From positions 1 to 5,756 of the forward strand of contig JAENXG010000159.1 of assembly GCA_016649675.1 (NCBI GenBank): a DNA stretch of 5,756 nucleotides, given 5' to 3'. Below the pieces are notes generated by a model. That model did not search any database. It was not told where the DNA came from and saw only the letters and a list, made by a program, of their open reading frames with translations. Below, one piece after another: positions 1 through 4,953 of this stretch. Position 1 is the stretch's first letter. Every line of letters starts with the position of its first letter. A program made the position numbers and the translations under genes. This DNA comes from Methyloceanibacter sp. (GTDB lineage: Bacteria > Pseudomonadota > Alphaproteobacteria > Rhizobiales > Methyloligellaceae).

Positions 1-345
1 CGCGACAGCAAGGCCCTGATCGACAAGCGCGGCGCCGATGTCAACGCCATCCGCGTAGCAAATGGCGACAGGTCGGTCGTAACGGCGATCTTGTGTCTGT
101 ATTTCGCAACGCACGGTTTCGTCCTTGAGAAATCCGCTCAACGCGTCACTAGCAATTTGGCCGCAAGGATAGTCTTGCCCCTTTGCATCTTTGCAAGTCT
201 GGCTGGCTTCGGCGGCGTCGATCCCGAAAAGGCGGATTTCCATGTTGAAAGAATCTCCATCGACGGGCTTTGCCTGTCCCTCGATTTCACCGGCATGGGC
301 AGCGGCAAACCACAAGCAAAGCGCAGCGGAGAACAGCAAGCGCAT
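1..345 (-). CDS. Secreted thermonuclease-like (SNase-fold) nuclease, 3' end beyond the window
   Basis: Reading the minus strand from the ATG at 345-343 gives 115 uninterrupted codons that continue past base 1, so the C-terminus is missing. The first ~18 residues look like a Sec signal peptide: MR, then a hydrophobic stretch ending AAAHA-GE. The mature part matches the staphylococcal nuclease fold: VDGDSF at 28-33, RLFGIDAAE at 38-46, a Cys-containing segment with C51 and C61, then DRRYDRPVAIC near 86-97 and a DG-DIGAALVDQGLA block. R38, E46 and R91 correspond to the catalytic Arg/Glu/Arg triad of the family, and D31 and D43 to metal-site positions. Known members are Ca-dependent or related phosphodiesterases acting on DNA/RNA outside the cytoplasm; the exact substrate here is inferred. 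The usual YGR around the second Arg is YDR here. The start is supported by an AAGGGG Shine-Dalgarno site 6 nt upstream. Codon use is less G/C-biased than in the central operon. Confidence 0.88.
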   Translation of the reverse strand, partial: MRLLFSAALCLWFAAAHAGEIEGQAKPVDGDSFNMEIRLFGIDAAEASQTCKDAKGQDYPCGQIASDALSGFLKDETVRCEIQTQDRRYDRPVAICYADGVDIGAALVDQGLAVA

Positions 346-351
346 AAATTG

Positions 352-357
352 CCCCTT
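352..357 (-). promoter_or_regulatory. Shine-Dalgarno site of the thermonuclease-like gene
   Basis: AAGGGG on the minus strand, with 6 nt to the ATG at 345. It fixes the start of the secreted nuclease and agrees with the position of the signal peptide. Confidence 0.7.
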
Positions 358-378
358 GGCGGCTAACGTCCTGCCCGG

Positions 379-406
379 AATATAACCTAGGCGCCGAATT
401 TGTCGG
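379..406 (-). promoter_or_regulatory. Candidate sigma-70-type promoter of the thermonuclease-like gene
   Basis: On the minus strand, CCGACA (406-401) resembles a -35 box (4 of 6 to TTGACA). It is followed after 16 nt by TATATT (384-379), 5 of 6 to TATAAT. Transcription would begin near 372, leaving a leader of about 27 nt that contains the Shine-Dalgarno site. This is pattern matching only. It overlaps the end of the possible decayed reading frame upstream. Confidence 0.4.
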
Positions 407-575
407 CGGCGGATATGTAGGGATAGAGCGTCCATTCGCCTTTGCGGTCCGGCAGCACATCCTCGCTTTTCGTCGATCATCGTGAGGTACAGCGTTATCC
501 ACTTCGCGGTGAGTACCATCGTATCCACCTAAGCACGCGCGATCTCGTAAAGGCCGTCGCGCCAGCTCCCGCATC
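387..575 (-). pseudogene. Possible decayed coding remnant, family not recognised
   Basis: The minus strand between the thermonuclease promoter and about 575 reads like broken protein-coding sequence. A first piece, WRDGLYEIARA (564 downward), ends at an in-frame TAG and the same frame then continues as VDTMVLTAKWITLYLTMIDEK. After a shift of frame, a second piece starting DVLPDRKGEWTLYPYISAAD ends with KFGA and a TAG at 389-387. The residue composition is more protein-like than in other frames here, but no start codon or intact frame exists and I do not recognise the family. Non-coding DNA that happens to be open over short spans is a real alternative. Confidence 0.25.
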
Positions 576-604
576 GACACCGGGGTATTAATCCTTGCCG
601 CGCG

Positions 605-641
605 CGCAAATTGCTGGAAGCCTCGCTGAAGTAAATTTGCG
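605..641. repeat. Perfect 8-bp inverted repeat, 21-bp spacer
   Basis: CGCAAATT at 605-612 is exactly reverse-complementary to AATTTGCG at 634-641. The arms are AT-rich and spaced too far apart for a tight hairpin. A protein-binding dyad, a remnant of a mobile-element end, or chance are all possible. Confidence 0.4.
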
Positions 642-682
642 ATCCCCTGGAGGTCAACGTGGCGTGGGAGATTGCTCCCTGA

Positions 683-701
683 TGCACTTAGGCTGCACTT
701 A
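683..701. repeat. Short tandem direct repeat TGCACTTA
   Basis: TGCACTTA occurs at 683-690 and again at 694-701, giving an 11-bp period, close to one DNA helical turn. It lies in the gap between the tRNA and the thermonuclease-like gene. No function is evident. Confidence 0.35.
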
Positions 702-748
702 CCAGCGGAATAGGATTTAGAGAGCTTCTAGTAAGTCTTTGAAGTTAT

Positions 749-823
749 TGGTGCCGCCAGGTAGGATTGAACTACCGACCCCGTCATTACCAATGACGTG
801 CTCTACCACTGAGCTATGGCGGC
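749..823 (-). tRNA. tRNA-Thr (anticodon GGT)
   Basis: The minus strand from 823 to 749 folds into a complete 75-nt tRNA. The acceptor stem is GCCGCCA/TGGCGGC, the D arm GCTC-AGTGGTA-GAGC, the anticodon arm CGTCA-TTGGTAA-TGACG, the variable loop GGGTC, and the T arm GGTAG-TTCAATC-CTACC. It ends in discriminator A plus an encoded CCA (752-749). All stems are perfectly paired. Bases 34-36 of the seven-base anticodon loop are GGT, which decodes ACC/ACU threonine codons. The gene appears to be transcribed alone, away from murA. A plus-strand reading frame crossing it is the familiar spurious tRNA-antisense peptide. Confidence 0.97.
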
Positions 824-825
824 GA

Positions 826-843
826 GAGACCAGCCGAGGTCTC
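826..843 (-). other. Small hairpin in the tRNA-Thr leader
   Basis: GAGACC (826-831) and GGTCTC (838-843) form a perfect 6-bp stem with a 6-nt loop, 2 bp before the 5' end of the tRNA. It would lie in the precursor's 5' leader, where it could influence processing. Chance is possible. Confidence 0.3.
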
Positions 844-984
844 GAGGGCGCAACGGCCGCTCCCAAGAACGCCTCGCGTCAAGGGCTGCGACCCTGCCAT
901 AGCGGGAAAGCGCATGCAAGGCGGGGAACCCCTGCCCGCCAAGGTCGTTAGCTGATGACGCAGGCATGCTATAAGAAAGCCGGC

Positions 985-991
985 GGAGGGG
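985..991 (+). promoter_or_regulatory. Shine-Dalgarno site selecting the start of the small basic ORF
   Basis: GGAGGGG with 8 nt to the ATG at 1000. An upstream in-frame ATG at 955 lacks a comparable site, so the shorter protein is preferred. Confidence 0.6.
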
Positions 992-999
992 ACGAGGGG

Positions 1000-1176
1000 A
1001 TGACCGGACAGCGCAAAAATGAAGCAGGCCACAAGCCGGCAGAGGGTGGCGTCGAGACGCGCCGCGCCCGGCTTGAACAGGAGCTTCGCGCCAACCTCTT
1101 GAAACGCAAGGCGCAAGCCCGTGCTCGCAAGGCCTCTTCGACCCCTCGCGATGAGGGAGGACAGACAAGAGCCTAG
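1000..1176 (+). CDS. Small basic hypothetical protein upstream of murA
   Basis: A 58-residue protein, MTGQRKNEAG to GGQTRA, very rich in Arg, Lys, Glu and Ala. The middle, ETRRARLEQELRANLLKRKAQARARK (about residues 25-50), is predicted by eye to be a highly charged amphipathic helix. There is no signal peptide, membrane segment or Cys. I recall short proteins with a similar LR-NL-RRKAQARAR core in Hyphomicrobiales genomes, but no function is known to me; nucleic-acid or ribosome binding would be a guess from charge alone. The ATG at 1000 is chosen for its GGAGGGG site; starting at 955 would add 15 residues (MTQACYKKAGGGDEG) with weaker support. A TATAAG at 970-975 could be a -10 box, but no good -35 accompanies it. 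The gene is co-directional with murA, 109 nt upstream of it, and could share a transcript. Confidence 0.65.
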   Translation: MTGQRKNEAGHKPAEGGVETRRARLEQELRANLLKRKAQARARKASSTPRDEGGQTRA

Positions 1177-1199
1177 CAGGTAAGCTTGCTTCTGCTGGC
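1171..1199 (+). other. Imperfect stem-loop at the small-ORF stop / murA leader
   Basis: GCC (1171-1173), AGCAG (1175-1179) and AAG (1182-1184) pair with CTT (1189-1191), CTGCT (1192-1196) and GGC (1197-1199). A CTTG loop closes the structure, and unpaired T1174 and GT1180-1181 form bulges. That is 11 pairs and includes the stop codon of the small ORF. No U-tract follows, so it is not a standard intrinsic terminator. A processing or attenuation role is inference. Confidence 0.4.
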
Positions 1200-1268
1200 C
1201 CGCCTTGAGGGAGGTGGGTCGGCCGTAACGGGGGAGTTTTGTGATGCGCGAAGGGGGCGGGGGCGCTC

Positions 1269-1275
1269 GAGGGAG
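1269..1275 (+). promoter_or_regulatory. Shine-Dalgarno site for the preferred murA start
   Basis: GAGGGAG lies 10 nt before the ATG at 1286. A second candidate, GGGGGAG at 1230-1236, would serve GTG 1241 or ATG 1244 and add a Gly-rich extension not typical of MurA. Confidence 0.55.
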
Positions 1276-1285
1276 TACTGACGCC

Positions 1286-2575
1286 ATGGACCGAATCCGC
1301 ATTGTCGGCGGCGAGCGCTTGAATGGTACCATACCGATCAGCGGCGCCAAGAACGCTGCGCTGCCTTTGATGATTGCCAGCCTTCTCACCCGCGAGACTC
1401 TGACGCTGAACAATATTCCGCGCCTCGCCGATGTCACCCTTCTTGCCCGTATCTTGGGCAATCACGGGATCGACGTCACCATCGCCGGGAAAAAGGCCGG
1501 CCAGCGCACGAGCGACGGTCAGACCTTCAGGCTCACCGCGCCCGATATCGTCGACACCACGGCGCCTTACGAGATGGTCGCGCGCATGCGGGCAAGCTTC
1601 TGGGTGCTCGCGCCGCTCGTCGCCCGCTGCGGCCGCGCGAAAGTCTCGCTGCCGGGCGGTTGCGCCATCGGCACGCGTCCCGTCGATATGCATTTGACCA
1701 CGCTCGAGGCGCTCGGCGCCGAGATCGAGCTTGAGGGAGGCTACGTCATCGCACGTGCGCCCAGAGGCTTGACCGGCAACCGGATCGCGCTCTCCAAGGT
1801 CTCCGTCGGCGCCACCCACAACGCCTTAATGGCCGCCGTGCTGGCCCGCGGCGAGACGGTGATTGAGAACGCCGCGCGCGAGCCTGAGGTCGCCGATGTC
1901 GCCAATTGCCTCGTCAAGATGGGCGCCAGGATCGAGGGGATCGGCAGCGCGACCTTGTGGGTCCAGGGACGAGAGACCCTCCACAGTGCCGAGCATACTG
2001 TCCTTCCCGACCGCATCGAGACGGGGACGTATGCCATGGCGGTAGCCATGACCGGCGGCGAGGTCTTCTTGGACGGCGCTCGCGGCGACCTTCTGCAAGA
2101 TGCGCTCCAGCTGCTGCGCTCGACCGGCGTCGAGATCGAGGAAAAGCCGACCGGCATCAAAGTGGCGCGGAACGGCGGAGGCTTGAGCGCGGTCTCCGTG
2201 GAGACCCAGCCCTTCCCGGGCTTCCCCACCGACCTGCAGGCCCAGCTCATCGCGCTGATGTGCATCGCCAATGGCACCTCCACGGTGCGCGAGACCATCT
2301 TCGAGAACCGCTTCATGCATGTGCAGGAGCTGGCGCGACTCGGCGCCCGCATCGATCTCAAGGGCGATACCGCGCTCGTCACCGGGGTGAGCGGCCTGCG
2401 CGGCGCGCAGGTCATGGCAACCGACTTGCGGGCTTCGGTGTCGCTCATTATTGCCGGGCTTGCCGCCCAGGGCGAGACGATGATCGGCCGCGTCTATCAT
2501 CTCGACCGCGGCTTCGAGCGCATCGAGGAGAAGCTCGGCAAATGCGGCGCCCGTATCGAGCGGCTTTCGAGCTAG
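1286..2575 (+). CDS. murA: UDP-N-acetylglucosamine 1-carboxyvinyltransferase (MurA)
   Basis: A 429-residue cytoplasmic enzyme that transfers enolpyruvate from PEP to the 3'-OH of UDP-GlcNAc, the committed step of peptidoglycan synthesis. The N-terminus MDRIRIVGG-ERLNGTIPISGAKN places K22 and N23 exactly where E. coli MurA has its substrate-binding Lys22/Asn23. The catalytic Cys is present at C126 in LPGGCAIGTRPVD (Cys115 in E. coli), so this is a fosfomycin-type target rather than a Cys-to-Asp variant. The +11 offset persists for D316 (GFPTDLQAQ; Asp305), R382 (DLRAS) and R408 (HLDRGFERIE; Arg397). It comes from an insertion near residues 68-80 (AGKKAGQRTSDGQ). Length is normal for the alphaproteobacterial family. 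ATG 1286 is preferred because family members start with MD-I/L-I; starts at 1241/1244 would add a Gly-rich extension. The gene heads a cluster with DUF2948 and hisD. Confidence 0.97.
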   Translation: MDRIRIVGGERLNGTIPISGAKNAALPLMIASLLTRETLTLNNIPRLADVTLLARILGNHGIDVTIAGKKAGQRTSDGQTFRLTAPDIVDTTAPYEMVARMRASFWVLAPLVARCGRAKVSLPGGCAIGTRPVDMHLTTLEALGAEIELEGGYVIARAPRGLTGNRIALSKVSVGATHNALMAAVLARGETVIENAAREPEVADVANCLVKMGARIEGIGSATLWVQGRETLHSAEHTVLPDRIETGTYAMAVAMTGGEVFLDGARGDLLQDALQLLRSTGVEIEEKPTGIKVARNGGGLSAVSVETQPFPGFPTDLQAQLIALMCIANGTSTVRETIFENRFMHVQELARLGARIDLKGDTALVTGVSGLRGAQVMATDLRASVSLIIAGLAAQGETMIGRVYHLDRGFERIEEKLGKCGARIERLSS

Positions 2576-2648
2576 GCCTTTCCTAACTTGACAGTTTCAT
2601 GTCATGCCTGAGCGTGGTACGCCCATGCCGAAAGCCGCCTTTGTCGCC

Positions 2649-3128
2649 ATGACCGAGCTGAAACTCATCGCACTGGACGAGGAGGACCTCGCCGTCGTGT
2701 CCTCCCTTCTGCAGGACGCGGTGGTGCGCGTCGCCGACATGACCTATGTCCCGGCGCAGAAGCGCTTCGCCGCGGTCCTCAACCGCTTCGACTGGGAGAA
2801 GGCGGCGCGCGAGGCCGGCAGCAAGAACTATCGGCGGCAGCGGACGGCGCTCAGATTCGACCGCGTGTTCGGCGCGCAGCTGAAGAACGTCAAGCCCTCG
2901 GGCGGCGACCGCGTCCTGTCGCTCCTGGCCGTGAGCTTCGAGCCGGGCGATCTGCCGGGCGGCCTCGTGACGCTCACTTTCTCCGGCGATGCCTCCATCC
3001 AGCTCCAGGTCGAATGCATCGAGGCCGAGCTCAAGGATCTTGGGATTGTGTGGCGTACCCACTCGCGACCTGAGCATCCGGGTGAAGAGCCCGGCGCGGG
3101 CGGCAAGCCCGGCGACGCCGGCACATAA
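2649..3128 (+). CDS. DUF2948 family protein
   Basis: A 159-residue protein starting MTELKLIALDEEDLAVVSS, the usual opening of DUF2948, an uncharacterised alphaproteobacterial family encoded between murA and hisD. Family-like features are LQDAVVRVADMTYVP (about 20-34), KRFAAVLNRFDWEKA (about 37-51), an RRQRTALRFDRV segment, SLLAVSFEPGD and a closing IQLQVECIEAELKDLG. No signal peptide, membrane helix or metal motif is seen, so it is probably cytoplasmic. The C-terminal tail after about residue 135 is Gly/Pro-rich and probably disordered. The start is uncertain: in-frame ATGs also occur at 2604 and 2625, and none has a strong Shine-Dalgarno site. I chose 2649 from the family's N-terminal pattern. 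The gene begins 73 nt after murA stops and ends 10 nt before hisD, so it is probably co-transcribed with both. Function is unknown. Confidence 0.85.
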   Translation: MTELKLIALDEEDLAVVSSLLQDAVVRVADMTYVPAQKRFAAVLNRFDWEKAAREAGSKNYRRQRTALRFDRVFGAQLKNVKPSGGDRVLSLLAVSFEPGDLPGGLVTLTFSGDASIQLQVECIEAELKDLGIVWRTHSRPEHPGEEPGAGGKPGDAGT

Positions 3129-3138
3129 AGCGCTCGCC

Positions 3139-4443
3139 ATGGCCGTGTGGCTCAAGACCGCCGATCCCGATTTCGAGGACCGCTTCGCCTCGCTCTTGGC
3201 CGCCAAGCGCGAGTCGGCGGGTGACGTCAACGAGACCGTCGCCGCCATCATCGCCCGGGTGCGGACCGAGCGCGATGCGGCTCTATTCAATCTCACCTCG
3301 ATCTATGACGGGCTTGACCTGCGCACGACGAACATCAAGGTCGCACCGGCCGAGATCGAAGCGGCGCGGGCGAGAGTCGACGCCAAGACGCTGGCAGCGC
3401 TCGAGTTCGCCCATGACCGCATCCTCGACCATCACCGCCGCCAACTGCCGAAGGACGATCACTATCGGGACGCGCAAGGCGTGGAGCTCGGCACGCGCTG
3501 GACGCCGGTCGCCTCGGTCGGGCTTTATGTGCCGGGCGGCACCGCGAGCTATCCGAGCTCGGTCCTGATGAATGCCGTGCCGGCGAAGGTCGCAGGGGTG
3601 GGGCGCATCGTCATGGTGGTGCCGGCGCCAAAGGGCGAGCTCAACCCGCTGGTGCTCGCCGCGGCCGAGCTTGCGGGGGTGAGCGAGATCTATCGCGTGG
3701 GCGGCGCGCAGGCCATCGCTGCACTCGCCTACGGCACGGAGAGCATCCCGCCGGTGGCCAAGATCGTCGGCCCCGGCAACGCCTATGTGGCGGCCGCCAA
3801 GCGCCAGGTCTTCGGCCAGGTCGGCATCGACATGGTGGCCGGGCCGTCAGAGGTCGTGGTCATCGCCGATTCTGACAACGACCCGGCCTGGATCGCTGCC
3901 GACCTTCTCGCCCAGGCCGAGCACGACGTGGCCGCGCAAGCGATCCTCATCACCGACGATGCGGACTTTGCCCGCGCGGTCGAGGCGGCCGTCGAGGCCG
4001 AGCTTGCCACTCTGCCGCGGGCGACGGTGGCGCGCGCAAGCTGGCAGGATTTCGGCGCCATCATCCTGGTCGAGAGCCTCGACCAGGCGCCCGCGATTTC
4101 CGATCGCCTGGCGCCGGAGCATCTCGAGATCGCCACGAGCGATCCGGACGCGCTTGCCGCGCTTGTGCACGATGCCGGCGCCATCTTCATCGGGCGCTAT
4201 ACGCCCGAGGTGATCGGCGATTATGTTGCCGGCACCAACCATGTGCTCCCCACCGCGCGCAGCGCCCGCTATGCCTCAGGCCTCGGCGTGCTCGATTTCA
4301 TGAAGCGCACCTCGATCCTCAAGCTCGATGCCGAGAGCCTCAATGCGCTTGGGCCCGCCGCCATGGTCCTCGCGAAAGCGGAAGGCCTCGACGCCCATCG
4401 CCGCTCCGTCGCCATCAGGCTCAATGCGCGAGACGAGACATGA
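3139..4443 (+). CDS. hisD: Histidinol dehydrogenase (HisD)
   Basis: A 434-residue Zn- and NAD-dependent enzyme that oxidises L-histidinol to L-histidine in two steps, the last reactions of histidine synthesis. The N-terminus MAVWLKTADPDFEDRFASLL is typical of alphaproteobacterial HisD. Zn ligands and catalytic residues are present: Q259 and H262 in LLAQAEHDV (identical numbering to E. coli), the general base pair E327-H328 in RLAPEHLEI, D361 in EVIGDYVAG, and H420 in GLDAHRRS. The signature VGGAQAIAALAYGT followed by KIVGPGNAYVAAAKR is intact, as are GPSEVVVIAD and GTNHVLPT. ATG 3139 is chosen from family alignment; the frame stays open upstream to 2989, but that would overlap DUF2948. The Shine-Dalgarno signal is weak (AAAG at 3127-3130), so coupling to DUF2948, which stops 10 nt upstream, is likely. 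It sits with murA rather than other his genes, as I recall for Hyphomicrobiales. Confidence 0.97.
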   Translation: MAVWLKTADPDFEDRFASLLAAKRESAGDVNETVAAIIARVRTERDAALFNLTSIYDGLDLRTTNIKVAPAEIEAARARVDAKTLAALEFAHDRILDHHRRQLPKDDHYRDAQGVELGTRWTPVASVGLYVPGGTASYPSSVLMNAVPAKVAGVGRIVMVVPAPKGELNPLVLAAAELAGVSEIYRVGGAQAIAALAYGTESIPPVAKIVGPGNAYVAAAKRQVFGQVGIDMVAGPSEVVVIADSDNDPAWIAADLLAQAEHDVAAQAILITDDADFARAVEAAVEAELATLPRATVARASWQDFGAIILVESLDQAPAISDRLAPEHLEIATSDPDALAALVHDAGAIFIGRYTPEVIGDYVAGTNHVLPTARSARYASGLGVLDFMKRTSILKLDAESLNALGPAAMVLAKAEGLDAHRRSVAIRLNARDET

Positions 4444-4949
4444 CCGAGCAGCAGGAGCAGCCGCCGGAGCCGCCATGGCCGGAAGCGGCACGCCTCATCG
4501 AGGTGACGCTCGACGAGGCCTCGATCGGGCGCAACAACGCCGAGGTCGACCACGAGCGCGAGGTCGCCATCTTTGATCTCCTCGAGCGTAACGCTTTCGC
4601 GCTCGAAGGCCATGACGGCGGCCCCTATACGCTCCGCCTCTCGCTCGCCGACAACCGCCTCGTGTTCACCGTCGGCGACACCGAGCGCGTCCCGATCACC
4701 CATGTGATGCTGTCGCTCTCGCCCTTCCGCCGCCTGGTGAAGGACTATTTCCTCATCTGCGAGAGCTACTACCAGGCGATCAAGACCCAGCCCGCCTCGC
4801 GCATCGAGGCCATCGACATGGGACGGCGCGGCCTGCACGACGAGGGCAGCCAGCTCCTCAAAGAACGGCTCAAGGGCAAGATCGCCGTCGACCTCGCGAC
4901 CGCACGACGCCTGTTCACGCTCCTCTGCGCGCTCCACTGGAAGGGATGA
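4440..4949 (+). CDS. UPF0262 family protein
   Basis: A 169-residue protein recognised as UPF0262, a conserved alphaproteobacterial family without known function. Characteristic segments are LIEVTLDEASIGRNN (about 18-32), EVAIFDLLERNAF (about 41-53), GGPYTLRLSLADNRLVF, HVMLSLSPFRRLVKDYFLIC (about 88-107), then ESYYQAIK, IEAIDMGRRGLHDEGS and a C-terminal VDLATARRLFTLLCALHW. There is no signal peptide or membrane segment, and it is acidic in its first half. The ATG overlaps the hisD stop by four bases (ATGA), a strong sign of translational coupling and of one transcript. The N-terminal leader, MTEQQEQPPEPPWPEA, is low in complexity and probably flexible. Length is close to the family's usual size. 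The conserved linkage to hisD and the phosphatase-like gene does not by itself reveal a role. Confidence 0.93.
   Translation: MTEQQEQPPEPPWPEAARLIEVTLDEASIGRNNAEVDHEREVAIFDLLERNAFALEGHDGGPYTLRLSLADNRLVFTVGDTERVPITHVMLSLSPFRRLVKDYFLICESYYQAIKTQPASRIEAIDMGRRGLHDEGSQLLKERLKGKIAVDLATARRLFTLLCALHWKG
4941..4946 (+). promoter_or_regulatory. Shine-Dalgarno site supporting the TTG start of the phosphatase gene
   Basis: AAGGGA lies 7 nt before TTG 4954, inside the last codons of the UPF0262 gene. The two closer ATGs (4946 and 4949) are too near this site and in the wrong frame. Confidence 0.5.
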
Positions 4950-4953
4950 TGCC

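Larger units (their letters stand above)
346..748. other. 403-bp stretch without an intact gene
   Basis: Nothing here forms a convincing intact gene on either strand. It holds the leader and putative promoter of the thermonuclease-like gene (346-406), a possible decayed reading frame (387-575, minus), an 8-bp inverted repeat (605-641), a small GGGAG/CTCCC hairpin (666-679) and a tandem 8-bp direct repeat (683-701). Base composition is visibly more AT-rich than in the operon to the right. No U-run terminator was seen downstream of the tRNA on the minus strand. Confidence 0.6.

Noticed and set aside
346..823. Genomic-island attachment site at the tRNA-Thr 3' end
   Set aside because: No repeat of the tRNA 3' end and no integrase gene are visible in the window.
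877..882. TTGACG on the minus strand as a -35 box for tRNA-Thr
   Set aside because: The matching -10 position at 17-19 nt is GC-only and does not resemble TATAAT.
739..951. Plus-strand reading frame starting MKLLVPPGRIELPTPSLP
   Set aside because: It crosses the tRNA-Thr gene antisense. This peptide is a well-known artefact of tRNA complements, and there is no ribosome-binding site.
970..975. TATAAG as a -10 box for the small ORF and murA
   Set aside because: No acceptable -35 hexamer lies 16-18 nt upstream, so the promoter is not claimed.
1143..1157. CCCTC/GAGGG hairpin inside the small ORF
   Set aside because: Five pairs with no U-tract, inside coding sequence; expected by chance in GC-rich DNA.
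803..1819. Long minus-strand frame of 338 codons across the small ORF and the 5' part of murA
   Set aside because: It overlaps murA, whose catalytic residues are all present. The composition is Arg/Ala/Pro-rich, as expected for a shadow frame in GC-rich DNA, and no family is recognised.
1741..2500. Minus-strand frames of about 225-235 codons inside murA
   Set aside because: Antisense shadows of murA without recognisable domains.
2989..3138. Upstream extension of hisD by 50 codons
   Set aside because: It overlaps the end of the DUF2948 gene, has low-complexity composition, and HisD proteins start at the equivalent of 3139.
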